Shown here: piece by piece, positions 16,816-26,470 of the stretch
Layout of the letters: every line of letters begins with the position of its first letter
Numbering within the stretch: the first letter of the stretch is position 1
Assembly (NCBI GenBank): GCA_031425195.1
Contig: JANPIX010000017.1
Coordinates: forward strand, 62,001 to 126,000
Source of the DNA: JANPIX01 sp031425195
GTDB lineage: Bacteria > Pseudomonadota > Alphaproteobacteria > Rhodobacterales > Rhodobacteraceae
Length of the DNA: 64,000 nt
Reading direction: 5' to 3'
The notes under the pieces: generated by a model
Told to the model about the DNA's origin: nothing
Database searches by the model: none
What the model saw: only the letters and a program-made list of their open reading frames with translations
Program-made: the position numbers and the translations under genes

Positions 16816-17475
16816 TTACCCCAAAAACCGCGCCACCAGCCCCGCCAGATCATCATAGTGATCCAGCAAAGCCTCTGGCTTCAATCGCGACACGCCCTGC
16901 CCCTCCGGTCCAAAGGTGACAAGCGCGACAGGCACCCCCGCCGCCAACCCGGTGTTGCGGTCCGTCTCCGTATCGCCCACCAGCATCGACTGCCCCACGA
17001 TACCCCCCGCCCATTCCACCGCCGCCACATAAGGCGCCGCGTCAGGCTTGCGCGTGGGCAGCGTATCAGCCCCCACCAATGCGCCAAACAGATCGGTGAT
17101 CCCCAGACGCCGCACCAGTTCCACAGCCAACCCTTCGGGTTTGTTGGTGCAGATCGCCGTCGCATACCCCGCCTGCCGCAGCGCCGTCACCGCCTCGATG
17201 GCCCCGGGATAGAGCGTGGTGTGGGTGTCGATCCCGTCGGCATAGGCTGCAAGCAGCGTCGGATAATGCTTGTCTTCCAACGACTTGTCATGGATGCCCA
17301 GCCTGCCGAATCCCAGCCGCAACATCGCCCGCCCGCCCAGAAAGGCCGTCAGCGTATCGCCCGCATGCAGCATGTCGCCATGCCCCAGATCGCGGAACAC
17401 CGCGTTCGCCGCCGCCAGCAGATCCTCCGACGTATCGGCAAGCGTCCCGTCAAGATCAAAGACCACGCAGCGCAT
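16816..17475 (-). CDS. gph: phosphoglycolate phosphatase (HAD family)
   Basis: 219-residue HAD hydrolase. Motif I is FDLDGT with the nucleophile and acid D7 and D9; motif II is CTNK; motif III/IV is the lysine in TRKPD and VGDTETDR. This fits Gph, which removes phosphate from 2-phosphoglycolate, a product of DNA repair and of RuBisCO oxygenation in phototrophs. AAGG lies 8-9 bases before the start. It is divergent from glmU across 83 bp. Other HAD phosphatases are similar, so the substrate is probable rather than certain. The 244 bp between this gene and the RTX gene hold only a short 9-bp direct repeat (CGAATACGG at 16751 and 16762). Confidence 0.83.
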   Translation of the reverse strand: MRCVVFDLDGTLADTSEDLLAAANAVFRDLGHGDMLHAGDTLTAFLGGRAMLRLGFGRLGIHDKSLEDKHYPTLLAAYADGIDTHTTLYPGAIEAVTALRQAGYATAICTNKPEGLAVELVRRLGITDLFGALVGADTLPTRKPDAAPYVAAVEWAGGIVGQSMLVGDTETDRNTGLAAGVPVALVTFGPEGQGVSRLKPEALLDHYDDLAGLVARFLG

Positions 17476-17558
17476 TCTGTAACCTTCCGTGAAACGCCCC
17501 CCCTTGCGGACAGCAGGCTTGGGCGTAAAACGGGCGCAACAATAAGGAAAGGGGCAGA

Positions 17559-18905
17559 ATGCAGGTTTCGCTGATCATCCTCGCGGCAGGCATGGGCACG
17601 CGCATGAATTCCGACCTGCCCAAAGTGCTGCACCGCATCGGCGCGGCCCCGCTTCTGCATCACGCCCTGGCCTCCGGCCGCGCCATCGACCCGGCCCGCA
17701 CCGTCGTCGTGGCAGGCCACGGTGCCGATCAGGTCACCCGCTCTGCCCTTGCCTTCGATGACCGGGTCGAAGTGGTTGTTCAGACTGAACAAAAAGGTAC
17801 CGCCCACGCCGTGGCGCAGGCACGCCCCCTCCTTGCCGACGACGCCGGTGATACCGTTGTCCTGTATGGCGACACGCCCTTTATCCGCCCGGAAACGCTC
17901 GACAAAATGGCCGACGCGCGCAGCCGGTTCGACATCGTCGTGTTGGGGTTTGTGGCCCCCGATCCGGGCCGCTATGGCCGCCTGATCACCGAAGGCGACA
18001 GCCTGTTGCGCATCGTCGAATACAAGGATGCGACCGATGCCGAACGCGCTGTAACGCTGTGCAATTCCGGTGTGATCCGTGCAGAAACCGCCGTGCTCTT
18101 TCCCCTCGTCGATGCCGTCAGCCCTGACAATGCCGCAGGCGAATACTACCTGACCGACATCATCGCCATCGCCCGCGAGCGGGGCCTGACGGCGGGGGTC
18201 GTCGTCTGCGACCCGTCTGAAACGCTGGGCATCAACACCCGCGCCGAACTTGCCACCGCCGAAGCCGCCTTCCAGTCCCGCGCCCGGGCCGAGGCGCTTG
18301 ACTGCGGCGTCACGCTGACCGCCCCTGAAACCGTGTTCTTCGCACTGGATACCTTTATCGGCCGCGATGCGGTAATTGGCCCCAACGTGATCTTCGGGCC
18401 CGGCGTCACAATCGAATCCGGGGCCGAAATCAAGGGGTTCTGCCATCTGGAGGGATGCCACATCTCGCGCGGGGCCACAGTCGGCCCCTTTGCCAGGCTG
18501 CGCACCGGCACCGAACTTGCCGAAGATGTGCATGTCGGAAACTTCGTCGAAATCAAGAATGCGGTGCTTGATGAAGGCGTCAAGGTCGGGCATCTCAGCT
18601 ATCTTGGCGATGCGCATGTCGGCGAATTCACCAACATCGGCGCGGGCACGGTGACCTGCAACTACGACGGCGTAATGAAACACCGCACCGAAATCGGTGC
18701 GCGGGCCTTCATCGGGTCGGACACCATGCTCGTGGCCCCCGTCAGCATCGGCGACGACGCCATGACGGGAAGCGGATCGGTCATCACCGAACCCGTCCCC
18801 GCCGGTGACTTGGCGATTGGCCGCGCGCGTCAGATCAACAAGCCGGGGCTCGCCCTGAAACTGATGGATCATCTGCGCAAGATCAAGGCGGGGAAAGACA
18901 GATAG
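17559..18905 (+). CDS. glmU: bifunctional GlcNAc-1-P uridyltransferase / GlcN-1-P acetyltransferase
   Basis: 448-residue GlmU. The N-terminal uridyltransferase starts with LAAGMGTRMNSDLPKVLH; the C-terminal left-handed beta-helix has hexapeptides such as GPNVIFGPGVTI and ends with the acetyltransferase segment (GAGTVTCNYDGVMKH). It makes UDP-GlcNAc for peptidoglycan and lipid A. A good AAGGAAAGG precedes the start. glmS follows with no gap (TAG directly followed by ATG), so the two steps of amino-sugar synthesis are co-expressed. Confidence 0.97.
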   Translation: MQVSLIILAAGMGTRMNSDLPKVLHRIGAAPLLHHALASGRAIDPARTVVVAGHGADQVTRSALAFDDRVEVVVQTEQKGTAHAVAQARPLLADDAGDTVVLYGDTPFIRPETLDKMADARSRFDIVVLGFVAPDPGRYGRLITEGDSLLRIVEYKDATDAERAVTLCNSGVIRAETAVLFPLVDAVSPDNAAGEYYLTDIIAIARERGLTAGVVVCDPSETLGINTRAELATAEAAFQSRARAEALDCGVTLTAPETVFFALDTFIGRDAVIGPNVIFGPGVTIESGAEIKGFCHLEGCHISRGATVGPFARLRTGTELAEDVHVGNFVEIKNAVLDEGVKVGHLSYLGDAHVGEFTNIGAGTVTCNYDGVMKHRTEIGARAFIGSDTMLVAPVSIGDDAMTGSGSVITEPVPAGDLAIGRARQINKPGLALKLMDHLRKIKAGKDR

Positions 18906-20723
18906 ATGTGCGGAATCATCGGGATACTTGGCAATCATGAAGTGGCCCCGCTGCTGGTAGAGGCGCTGAAGCGGCTCGAATACCGCGGCTATGACAGCGC
19001 CGGTATCGCCACCGTGCACGGCGGCAAACTCGATCGCCGCCGCGCGGTGGGCAAACTCGTCAACTTGTCCGACCTTCTCGTCCACGACCCCCTCGCCGGA
19101 AAGGCCGGCATCGGCCACACCCGCTGGGCCACCCATGGCACGGTCACAGTGCCCAACGCCCACCCCCACAAGGCGGGGCCGGTGGCCGTTGTCCATAACG
19201 GGATCATCGAGAATTTCCGCGAACTGCGCGGCGAACTGACGGCAGCCGGATTCGCCTTCGAATCGGAAACCGATACCGAAACCGTGGCCCTGATGCTCCA
19301 ACTTCACATGTCGCGCGGGCTTGACCCGGTCGAGGCCGCCCGCGCCACGCTGCCCCGCCTGCGCGGTGCCTTTGCCCTGTGTTTCCTGTTCGATGGCCAC
19401 CCCGATCTTATGATCGCCGCCCGTCAGGGCCCGCCCCTCGCCATCGGGCATGGCGACGGCGAAATGTTCGTCGGCTCCGATGCCATTGCGCTGGCGTCGC
19501 TGACTGACCGCGTGACCTATCTGGAAGATGGCGACTGGGCCGTGATCACCCGGTCCGGGGCCACCATCACCGACAGTGCAGGCCGCCTTGCGAACCGCGC
19601 GCTGGTGACCACGCAGATCGACGGCACCCGCATCGAAAAGGCGGGCTACAAGCATTTCATGGCCAAGGAAATCGCCGAACAGCCTTTGGTCATCGCCGAC
19701 GCACTGGCGCATTACCTGAACGGCGACAACGGGTTGCGCCTCCCCGAAGGAGCCGATTTCTCGCAGGTGGACCGCATCACGATGGTCGCCTGCGGCACGG
19801 CCCACTATGCCTGCCACGTCGCCCGCTACTGGTTCGAACAGATCGCGGGCCTGCCCTGCGATATCGATGTCGCCTCTGAATACCGCTACCGCGAACCGCC
19901 GCTGTCGGATAAAAGCTGGGCCATGTTCGTCAGCCAGTCGGGCGAAACCGCCGACACTCTGGCCGCCCTTCGCTATGCCCGGGGCAAGGTGGCCCGCGTG
20001 GTGGCCGTGGTCAACGTGCCGACCTCTTCCATCGCGCGCGAATCCGATCTGGTGTTGCCGATCCTCGCGGGCGTCGAAGTGGGGGTCGCCTCGACCAAGG
20101 CCTTCACCTGCCAGTTGACGGTTCTGGCGCTTCTGGCGCTCAAGGCGGCGGTGGATCGCGGGCGGCTCGACCCCGCCACGCTGGCCACGCATGTTGGGGC
20201 CTTGCGCGCCCTGCCGGGTCTGATCAATCAGGCGCTTGGCCTGTCGAAGCCCATCGCGGCCATTGCCGACGATCTGGCCAAGGCGCAGGACGTCTTGTTC
20301 CTTGGGCGCGGCACGATGTATCCGATGGCCCTTGAAGGTGCCTTGAAACTCAAGGAAATCAGTTACATCCACGCCGAAGGATATGCGGCGGGCGAGTTGA
20401 AGCACGGCCCCATCGCCCTGATCGACGGCAACGTCCCGGTCATCGTGCTGGCCCCGCGTGACGCTCTGTTCGAAAAGTCGGTGTCCAACATGCAAGAGGT
20501 GATGGCCCGCCACGGCCGCGTTCTGCTGATTTCGGACGCCGAAGGCATTGCCCAGGCGGGCGGCAGCACCTGGGCCACGCTGACCTTGCCTGATTGCGAC
20601 CCGCTCTTTGCCCCCATCCTCTACGCGGTTCCAGTGCAGATGATCGCCTATCACACCGCCATTGCCAAAGGGACAGACGTGGACCAACCCCGCAACCTCG
20701 CCAAATCCGTGACAGTCGAATGA
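18906..20723 (+). CDS. glmS: glutamine--fructose-6-phosphate aminotransferase
   Basis: 605-residue GlmS. The N-terminal glutaminase domain begins MCGIIGILG with the nucleophile Cys exposed after Met removal; two SIS domains follow (SQSGETADTLAALR; EISYIHAEGYAAGELKHGP), and the protein ends with the family-typical NLAKSVTVE. It makes glucosamine-6-phosphate from fructose-6-phosphate and glutamine. It starts immediately after the glmU stop and its own stop overlaps the next start (ATGA). I see no ribozyme-like leader. Confidence 0.97.
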   Translation: MCGIIGILGNHEVAPLLVEALKRLEYRGYDSAGIATVHGGKLDRRRAVGKLVNLSDLLVHDPLAGKAGIGHTRWATHGTVTVPNAHPHKAGPVAVVHNGIIENFRELRGELTAAGFAFESETDTETVALMLQLHMSRGLDPVEAARATLPRLRGAFALCFLFDGHPDLMIAARQGPPLAIGHGDGEMFVGSDAIALASLTDRVTYLEDGDWAVITRSGATITDSAGRLANRALVTTQIDGTRIEKAGYKHFMAKEIAEQPLVIADALAHYLNGDNGLRLPEGADFSQVDRITMVACGTAHYACHVARYWFEQIAGLPCDIDVASEYRYREPPLSDKSWAMFVSQSGETADTLAALRYARGKVARVVAVVNVPTSSIARESDLVLPILAGVEVGVASTKAFTCQLTVLALLALKAAVDRGRLDPATLATHVGALRALPGLINQALGLSKPIAAIADDLAKAQDVLFLGRGTMYPMALEGALKLKEISYIHAEGYAAGELKHGPIALIDGNVPVIVLAPRDALFEKSVSNMQEVMARHGRVLLISDAEGIAQAGGSTWATLTLPDCDPLFAPILYAVPVQMIAYHTAIAKGTDVDQPRNLAKSVTVE

Positions 20724-21409
20724 CCCCGTTTCTGGCGCTTGAACAGTTGCAGTCGATGGCAGATCCCGCGCGGGCGGCGGACATGGCGGCCTATCACAAG
20801 ACCCCCCGGCCCTATCTCGGCATTGCCAACCCCATGATCGACACGCTGGTTGCCGACTGGCGCGCGGCAGTCGACCTTCCCGCCCGCCTGACCCTTGCGG
20901 CCGGATTGTGGGACAGCAACATCCACGAGGCGCGGATCGCTGCGGCCAAACTGTTGACGCAGGCCCGCATGCGCCCGGATGCCGATGTCTGGGCGCTTAT
21001 CCTCGGCTGGGTGCCGGAATTCGACGCCTGGGCCATTGCCGATCAGGTCTGCAAGGCGGGGGACCGCCGGCTGACAGCCGACCCCGCACGCCTTTCCGAC
21101 GTGGAACCCTTCGTCACCCATCCCAACATGTGGGCACGCCGCGCGGCGCTCGTCATGACGCTGCCCTGGGCAAAACAGAACAACCCCAAACCCGCCGACA
21201 TCGACGTGCGCGAAACGGTCCTCGACTGGGCAGCACATCTGGCGGCGGACAGGGACTGGTTCATCCAGAAGGCCATCGCAAGCTGGCTGCGCGATCTGTC
21301 ACGCCATGACGCACCCCGCGCGCAGGCCTTCCTGAACGAACACGGCGACATCCTCCAACGCTTCGCCCGGGTCGAGGCCGGGCAATACCTGCCCCCATCC
21401 TCTTTGTAA
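20720..21409 (+). CDS. DNA alkylation repair family protein (AlkD-like)
   Basis: 229-residue alpha-helical protein with the HEAT-like repeats and conserved sequence of the AlkD/DNA alkylation repair family: HKTPRPYLGI, NIHEARIAAAKLL, WAIADQVC, NMWARRAALV and DRDWFIQKAIASWLRDLS. The family removes or handles alkylated bases. The ATG overlaps the glmS stop (ATGA), giving a glmU-glmS-alkD-like unit; that link is positional, with no obvious shared pathway. Followed by a double hairpin terminator. Confidence 0.85.
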   Translation: MTPFLALEQLQSMADPARAADMAAYHKTPRPYLGIANPMIDTLVADWRAAVDLPARLTLAAGLWDSNIHEARIAAAKLLTQARMRPDADVWALILGWVPEFDAWAIADQVCKAGDRRLTADPARLSDVEPFVTHPNMWARRAALVMTLPWAKQNNPKPADIDVRETVLDWAAHLAADRDWFIQKAIASWLRDLSRHDAPRAQAFLNEHGDILQRFARVEAGQYLPPSSL

Positions 21410-21426
21410 AAATATCCCGGGGGAAA

Positions 21427-21457
21427 GGCGCGCCAGCGCCTTGGGGGCAGCGCCCCC
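21427..21457. terminator. double hairpin between convergent genes
   Basis: Two adjacent stems, GGCGC/GCGCC (loop GCCA) and GGGGGC/GCCCCC (loop AGC), lie between the AlkD-like gene and the convergent lipoprotein gene. AAAATAT precedes it on the plus strand. It can serve as a terminator from either side. Confidence 0.55.
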
Positions 21458-21459
21458 CC

Positions 21460-21927
21460 TTACTCTGAAAACACGGTTACCTGCGGCAAATCCGTCAACC
21501 CAAGTCCCAGCGCGCGGAACGCGCCCAGCGACAACTGCGCCACCCCCGTGCCGGGCCGCAATTCCACCTGAACCGACGTGCCGCCTTCGGTCACGACACT
21601 CCCCTTGGCCGGTGCCGCCACAAGCGCCGTGCGCAGCCAGAACCCCGGGTCCGCCGCATTGCCCAGCGACACGGCCACGCGCCCCAATTCGCGCGCGCCC
21701 GATACCTCCGGCACCGCCAGTGCCGCCGCCCTTTGCTCGGGCGTTGTGGTGTCAAGCGCTTCTGCCGTACGCGCGCCAGGTGCCGGTCGCGGCGCCAGCA
21801 TGGCCGGGTCCGGCGCTGCAGCAACAGGCGCAGGTGTCGCCCGTGGGATCACGCTGCCGCAACCCGCTGCCAGCAGGCAAAGCGCCAAAGCACAGCCCGG
21901 TGCCATCATGTTCAATCGTCGTTCCAT
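21460..21927 (-). CDS. small lipoprotein of unknown function
   Basis: 155 residues with a type II signal peptide: positive N terminus, hydrophobic core and lipobox LLAAGC (lipidated Cys at 23). A Pro/Ala-rich linker follows, then a compact C-terminal region (about 80-155) with VAVSLGNAADPGFWLRT and SVQVELRPG. I do not recognise the domain; similar short lipoproteins occur in Rhodobacteraceae. AGGA stands 6 bases before the start. It is divergent from moaA, with 78 bp between them. Confidence 0.75.
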   Translation of the reverse strand: MERRLNMMAPGCALALCLLAAGCGSVIPRATPAPVAAAPDPAMLAPRPAPGARTAEALDTTTPEQRAAALAVPEVSGARELGRVAVSLGNAADPGFWLRTALVAAPAKGSVVTEGGTSVQVELRPGTGVAQLSLGAFRALGLGLTDLPQVTVFSE

Positions 21928-22005
21928 ACCTTATCCTAACGCCACGCGGCCCCGTCGATCAACCGCCCCTTGCCCCCCTGACGGCAAAGTGACACCATTC
22001 CGCCC

Positions 22006-23022
22006 ATGCCCAGTGTCATGCCAGCCCCCCTGATCGATCCCTTCGCCCGCGCCATCCGCTATCTGCGGGTGTCGGTGACGGACCGCTGCGATTTCCGCTG
22101 CACCTATTGCATGGCCGAACAGATGACGTTCCTGCCCAAAGCCGATCTTCTGACGCTCGAAGAACTGGACCGGCTGTGTTCCGCCTTTGTCGGGCTCGGC
22201 GTCGAAAAACTGCGCATCACCGGGGGGGAGCCTTTGGTGCGCAAGGGCATACTCACCTTCTTTCAGGCCATGTCGCGCCATCTTGCCTCGGGCGCGCTCA
22301 AGGAACTGACGCTCACCACCAACGGCAGTCAACTGGCCCGCTTTGCGCCCGATCTTGCCGCCTGTGGCATGCGCCGGGTCAACGTGTCGCTCGATACCCT
22401 CGATCCCGCCAAATTCGCCCAGATCACCCGCTGGGGCCGCCTGCCGCAGGTGCTCGACGGGATCGCCGCCGCGAAGGCTGCGGGGCTCCGGGTCAAGATC
22501 AATACGGTGGCGCTGAAAGGGTTCAACGAAGACGAACTCTTCACGCTGGTCGACTGGTGCGCGCGTGAAGATCACGACCTGACCTTCATCGAAGTGATGC
22601 CGATGGGCGAAATGGGCGCCGACCTGCGGCTTGACCAGTATTGGAGCCTGAAAGACCTGCGCGCCCGACTGGCCAGCCGCTTCACCCTGACCGATCTTGA
22701 TGTGTCGTCCGGCGGGCCCGCCCGCTATGTCCGACTGCAGCAAACCGGGCAGAAGGTGGGGTTCATCACGCCGCTGACCCACAATTTCTGCGAAAGCTGC
22801 AACCGCGTGCGGCTGACCTGCACCGGCGAGCTTTACATGTGCCTTGGGCAGGAAGACATGGCTGACCTGCGCTCGCCGCTGCGGGCCACGCCGGATGACG
22901 CGGCCCTGATCACAGCCATCCGCACCGCCATCGCACGCAAGCCGAAAGGCCATGATTTCGACTATTCCCGTCAGGCCGTGTCCGGCACCATGACCCGCCA
23001 CATGAGCCATACGGGCGGCTGA
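22006..23022 (+). CDS. moaA: GTP 3',8-cyclase (molybdenum cofactor synthesis)
   Basis: 338-residue radical-SAM enzyme. The SAM cluster cysteines are C28, C32 and C35 (CDFRCTYC); the second cluster is in CESCNRVRLTC plus a downstream Cys; the catalytic C-terminal tail ends with the double glycine HTGG. It starts molybdopterin synthesis from GTP. That cofactor is needed by SoeA at the left of the window, although the genes are far apart. No strong ribosome site; a second ATG four codons in (22018) is possible. Confidence 0.96.
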   Translation: MPSVMPAPLIDPFARAIRYLRVSVTDRCDFRCTYCMAEQMTFLPKADLLTLEELDRLCSAFVGLGVEKLRITGGEPLVRKGILTFFQAMSRHLASGALKELTLTTNGSQLARFAPDLAACGMRRVNVSLDTLDPAKFAQITRWGRLPQVLDGIAAAKAAGLRVKINTVALKGFNEDELFTLVDWCAREDHDLTFIEVMPMGEMGADLRLDQYWSLKDLRARLASRFTLTDLDVSSGGPARYVRLQQTGQKVGFITPLTHNFCESCNRVRLTCTGELYMCLGQEDMADLRSPLRATPDDAALITAIRTAIARKPKGHDFDYSRQAVSGTMTRHMSHTGG

Positions 23023-23155
23023 CGGCGCATCGTCCCTGACGCCGCGGCAGCCGTCATGGCACGGGCCGTGGGGCCCGCCCGTGGCCGCTCGTCGCATCCC
23101 CTAGGCCTGCCGCCATTTAGGACCTATCTTCGCGTCAATCAGAAAGGTGGCTTTG

Positions 23156-24535
23156 ATGGATACCCTGCTCCTCTCCCGGATCCAGTTCGGCGCGAATATC
23201 TCGTTTCACATCCTGTTTCCCACGATCACGATCGCGCTGGGCTGGGTGCTTTTGTTCTTCAAACTGCGCTTCAACGCCACCGAAGACCGCAAGTGGATGG
23301 ACCTTTACATGTTCTGGGTAAAGGTCTTCGCGCTGTCCTTCGCGATGGGGGTGGTATCGGGCATCACCATGTCGTTCCAGTTCGGCACCAACTGGCCGGG
23401 GTTCATGGAAACCGTCGGCAACGTGGCGGGGCCTTTGCTTGCGTATGAGGTGCTGACCGCCTTCTTTCTGGAAGCGGCCTTTCTGGGCATCATGCTGTTC
23501 GGTGCCAGCCGCGTGCCCCGCTGGGCGCATACGTCGGCCACGTTCCTTGTGGCTTTCGGAACGACGCTGTCGGCGTTCTGGATCATCGTGCTGAATTCGT
23601 GGATGCACACGCCGCAGGGGTTCGAATTGCGCGACGGGGTCGTTCACGCCACCAACTGGGCACAGATCGTGTTCAACCCGTCGATGCCCTACCGCCTTGT
23701 GCACATGCTTCTGGCATCCGGGCTGACGGTGGCCTTCCTTGTGGCGGGCATCTCTGCCCTGCGCCGCATCTGGGGCGACCGCACCGAAGCCACGAAATCC
23801 GGCCTGCGCGTCGGTGTCCTTCTTGGGGCCATCCTTATTCCCGTGCAGATCGTGGCGGGCGACATGCATGGCCTGAACACGCTGGAACATCAGCCGGCCA
23901 AGGTCGCTGCAATGGAGGGCAACTGGGAAACCCAAGGTAACGCGCCGCTGTTGCTGTTTGCCCTGCCGAACAAGGAAACCCGCAGCAACGACTATGAAAT
24001 CGGCATCCCCAATCTGGCCTCGATCATTCTTACGCATGATGCCGCTGGCGTCGTTCCCGGATTGAATGACTTTGTCGCAGCCGACGGCACCGTCATGCAT
24101 CCGCCCGTGATGCAGGTGTTCTGGTCGTTCCGCGTGATGGTCGCGACCGGGATGCTGATGCTTTTGATGTCCTGGGCCGGGACGTTCCTTCTGTGGCGGC
24201 GCGGCGTTGACGGTTTGCCGAAGGTCTATCTTTACGGCCTGTCGGGCATCACCTTCATCGGCTGGCTGGCCACTCTCGCCGGGTGGTACACCACTGAAAT
24301 CGGCCGGCAGCCGTGGCTCGTGTCAGGGGTTCTGACCACGGAACAGGCGGTCAGTCCGGTTGCGGCGGGTATGGTTCTGACCACGCTGATTGCCTATCTC
24401 CTGGTCTACTTTGCCCTGATGCTGTCTTACATGGGGGTGATCACCTACCTTGCCCACAAGGCCGCGAAGGGTGAAAAGCTGCCCCCCGATCCGCGCGCCT
24501 CGCAGCCCGCACAGACCCTGTCCCCGGCGGAGTGA
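23156..24535 (+). CDS. cydA: bd-type (CIO-like) quinol oxidase subunit I
   Basis: 459-residue CydA/CioA. Early ISFHILFP carries the haem-binding histidine; GRQPW, followed by a long hydrophobic region, is the family signature; the Q-loop is short, as in cyanide-insensitive oxidases. It should bind haems b558, b595 and d and oxidise quinol at low oxygen. ATG at 23156 is used with AAAGG 8 bases upstream; a GTG nine bases earlier is less likely. The partner cydB follows but is frameshifted. The 133 bp before it are GC-rich and able to fold. Confidence 0.93.
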   Translation: MDTLLLSRIQFGANISFHILFPTITIALGWVLLFFKLRFNATEDRKWMDLYMFWVKVFALSFAMGVVSGITMSFQFGTNWPGFMETVGNVAGPLLAYEVLTAFFLEAAFLGIMLFGASRVPRWAHTSATFLVAFGTTLSAFWIIVLNSWMHTPQGFELRDGVVHATNWAQIVFNPSMPYRLVHMLLASGLTVAFLVAGISALRRIWGDRTEATKSGLRVGVLLGAILIPVQIVAGDMHGLNTLEHQPAKVAAMEGNWETQGNAPLLLFALPNKETRSNDYEIGIPNLASIILTHDAAGVVPGLNDFVAADGTVMHPPVMQVFWSFRVMVATGMLMLLMSWAGTFLLWRRGVDGLPKVYLYGLSGITFIGWLATLAGWYTTEIGRQPWLVSGVLTTEQAVSPVAAGMVLTTLIAYLLVYFALMLSYMGVITYLAHKAAKGEKLPPDPRASQPAQTLSPAE

Positions 24536-24540
24536 CGGGC

Positions 24541-25538
24541 ATGTTCAGCGATGGCAACCTGCCCCTGATCTTCGCCGGCCTGATGGGCCTGTCGATCCTG
24601 ATTTATGTTTGTCTGGACGGGTTCGATCTGGGCATCGGCATCCTGTTTCCCTTTGCCAGCCCTGACGAGCGTGACCTGATGGTGGCCTCTATCGGGCCCT
24701 TCTGGGACGCCAATGAAACCTGGCTGGTGCTGGCCATCGGCATCCTTCTGGTGGCGTTTCCGGTGGCGCACGGTGCGATCCTCACGCAGCTTTACCTGCC
24801 GGTGACGCTCATGCTCATCGGGCTTATCCTGCGGGGCGTGGCATTCGAGTTTCGCGCCAAGGCCCCCGTCGGGCACAAGGGCGTCTGGGATACCGCCTTC
24901 TGGGCGGGCAGCGTGATTTCCGCCCTCAGCCAGGGCTTCATGCTGGGCCTTTACGTCATGGGCCTTGCCTGGACGTGGTTTCACATCGGCTTTGCCGTCG
25001 TGACGGTGTGTTCCTGACCGTCGCCTACAGCTTCATTGGTGCGGCCTGGGTCATTCTGAAGGGCGAAGGCGCGCTGCAGAAAAAGGCCGTCGGCTGGGCC
25101 AAAGGCGGGATGTGGGGCGTGGTTCTGGGCATGGCCGCCGTATCGATGGCCACCCCGCTGGTCAGCACGCGCATCTACGACAAATGGTTCAGCCTGCCCC
25201 AGATGCTGTGGCTGTCGGCCCTGCCCATCACTTCGGCGGTTCTGATCGGCCTGATCTGGTTGACCTTGCGCCGCTTGCCGATGGATCAGGACAGGCTCGC
25301 CTGGGTGCCCTTTGTTGCGACGATCCTTCTGTTCGCGCTTGGCTTTGGCGGCATGGCCTACAGCTTTTATCCCTTTGTCGTGCCAGAGGCGCTGACGATC
25401 TATGAGGCGGCGGCAGCCCCCGAAAGCCTGTGGATCATCCTTGTAGGCACGATGGTCGTGCTTCCCATGATCCTTGCCTATTCCGCGCTCAGCTATGTGA
25501 TCTTTCGCGGCAAGGCCACGGCCCTGCGCTACGACTAA
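24541..25538 (+). pseudogene. cydB: bd-type oxidase subunit II with a single-base frameshift
   Basis: Two frames together make one CydB of about 332 residues. The first, from ATG 24541 (GGAG 8 bases before), runs through YVCLDGFDLGIGILFPF to ...HIGFAVVT and then hits TGA at 25015-25017. Homology resumes in the next frame with GVFLTVAYSFIGAAW and continues to the natural stop at 25536-25538. Adding one G at about 25005-25006 (ACGG|TGTG to ACGGGTGTG) restores a continuous protein. Either the oxidase is inactivated or this is a sequencing or assembly error in a G-run. Both halves are otherwise undamaged, so the change is recent or artificial. Confidence 0.88.
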
Positions 25539-26368
25539 CGCTGCCCTGTGGTCAGCAGCAGGGAGTTCGGGCCAACCCATCCGGCCTTTGTCTGAAACGC
25601 ATCCAGCTGGCCCGCCATATCGGCCAGCGCGGCGGTTCGGGCGGTGGCGTCGAGGGGCGCCAGTATCTGCAGGATCGGTGCCGCCGCGTCCGCGATGAAC
25701 GCCATGTAATCGGCGGTGGCAGGCAGGTGAAAGGGGGCTTCGATCCGTGTCGTCGCCACATTGAAGAACCCCGCCTGACGGAACAACCCGTCCAGTGCGT
25801 CCGGCCGCCCAAGGCTCAGAAGACCCCCCGGCAGGAACGGATCACGCGGCGGCAGTCCCGCATGGCGCAGAGCGGTCGTCATCAGGATGCGGATGCAGGG
25901 GTTCACCTCCGGCCCGGCGAACACCATGCTGCAGAACCGCCCGCCGGGGGCAAGCACTGCACGTATCTCGCGCAATCCCGCCAAGGGATCGGGCAGAAAC
26001 ATCAGCCCAAGGCGGCACACGGCCGCATCGAACGACGCCGCAGGCAGCCGCAGATCGGCGGCATCGGCGCGGTGCGTTTCCACATGGGCCATCCCCGCCG
26101 CCTTTGCGTTTTCCGCCGCGTGCCGCAAGACGCCGGGCGACAGATCAACCGCCACCACCCGCCCGTTTGGCCCCACAACCCGCGCCAGATCAATCGTCTG
26201 ATCCCCGGCCCCCGCCGCCACGTCAACCACGCGGTTCCCCGGTTGCACCCCCGCCATGCGGATCATGACGTCGGTCGGCACTTCCAGCCACCTGCGGATC
26301 GCCGGCGCATGTCGGTTCCATCCGGCGGCGGCCCTGTCCCAGGCCTGTTGGGTGTTTGGCTGATCCAT
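25535..26368 (-). CDS. class I SAM-dependent methyltransferase (UbiE-like)
   Basis: 277-residue methyltransferase. Motif I VVDVAAGAGDQT binds SAM; the motif II acid is in VVAVDLSPG; motif III is around LAPGGRFCSMVF. General likeness is to the UbiE/Methyltransf_11 group, but the substrate is unknown. Its stop overlaps the convergent cydB stop by 3 bases. The start is supported by AGGAAGGG upstream. Divergent from the LysR gene with about 100 bp between them, so that regulator may control it. Confidence 0.8.
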   Translation of the reverse strand: MDQPNTQQAWDRAAAGWNRHAPAIRRWLEVPTDVMIRMAGVQPGNRVVDVAAGAGDQTIDLARVVGPNGRVVAVDLSPGVLRHAAENAKAAGMAHVETHRADAADLRLPAASFDAAVCRLGLMFLPDPLAGLREIRAVLAPGGRFCSMVFAGPEVNPCIRILMTTALRHAGLPPRDPFLPGGLLSLGRPDALDGLFRQAGFFNVATTRIEAPFHLPATADYMAFIADAAAPILQILAPLDATARTAALADMAGQLDAFQTKAGWVGPNSLLLTTGQR

Positions 26369-26470
26369 GGCGTTTCCCTTCCTGCGTTTCCCTTTCTGAC
26401 TATTCCCTTCCCCAGTTCATGCACAGGCAGCAGACTTGCATAACGGGGCCGCAGGGGCGCATGATCGGGC

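Noticed and set aside
18890..18906. Possible glmS ribozyme upstream of glmS
   Set aside because: glmS begins directly after the glmU stop, so there is no leader; the ribozyme belongs to Firmicutes-type genes.
17349..20687. A 1112-codon open frame on the minus strand opposite glmU and glmS
   Set aside because: It mirrors the codon pattern of two certain genes in high-GC DNA, has no family features and no ribosome site; long antisense frames are expected here.
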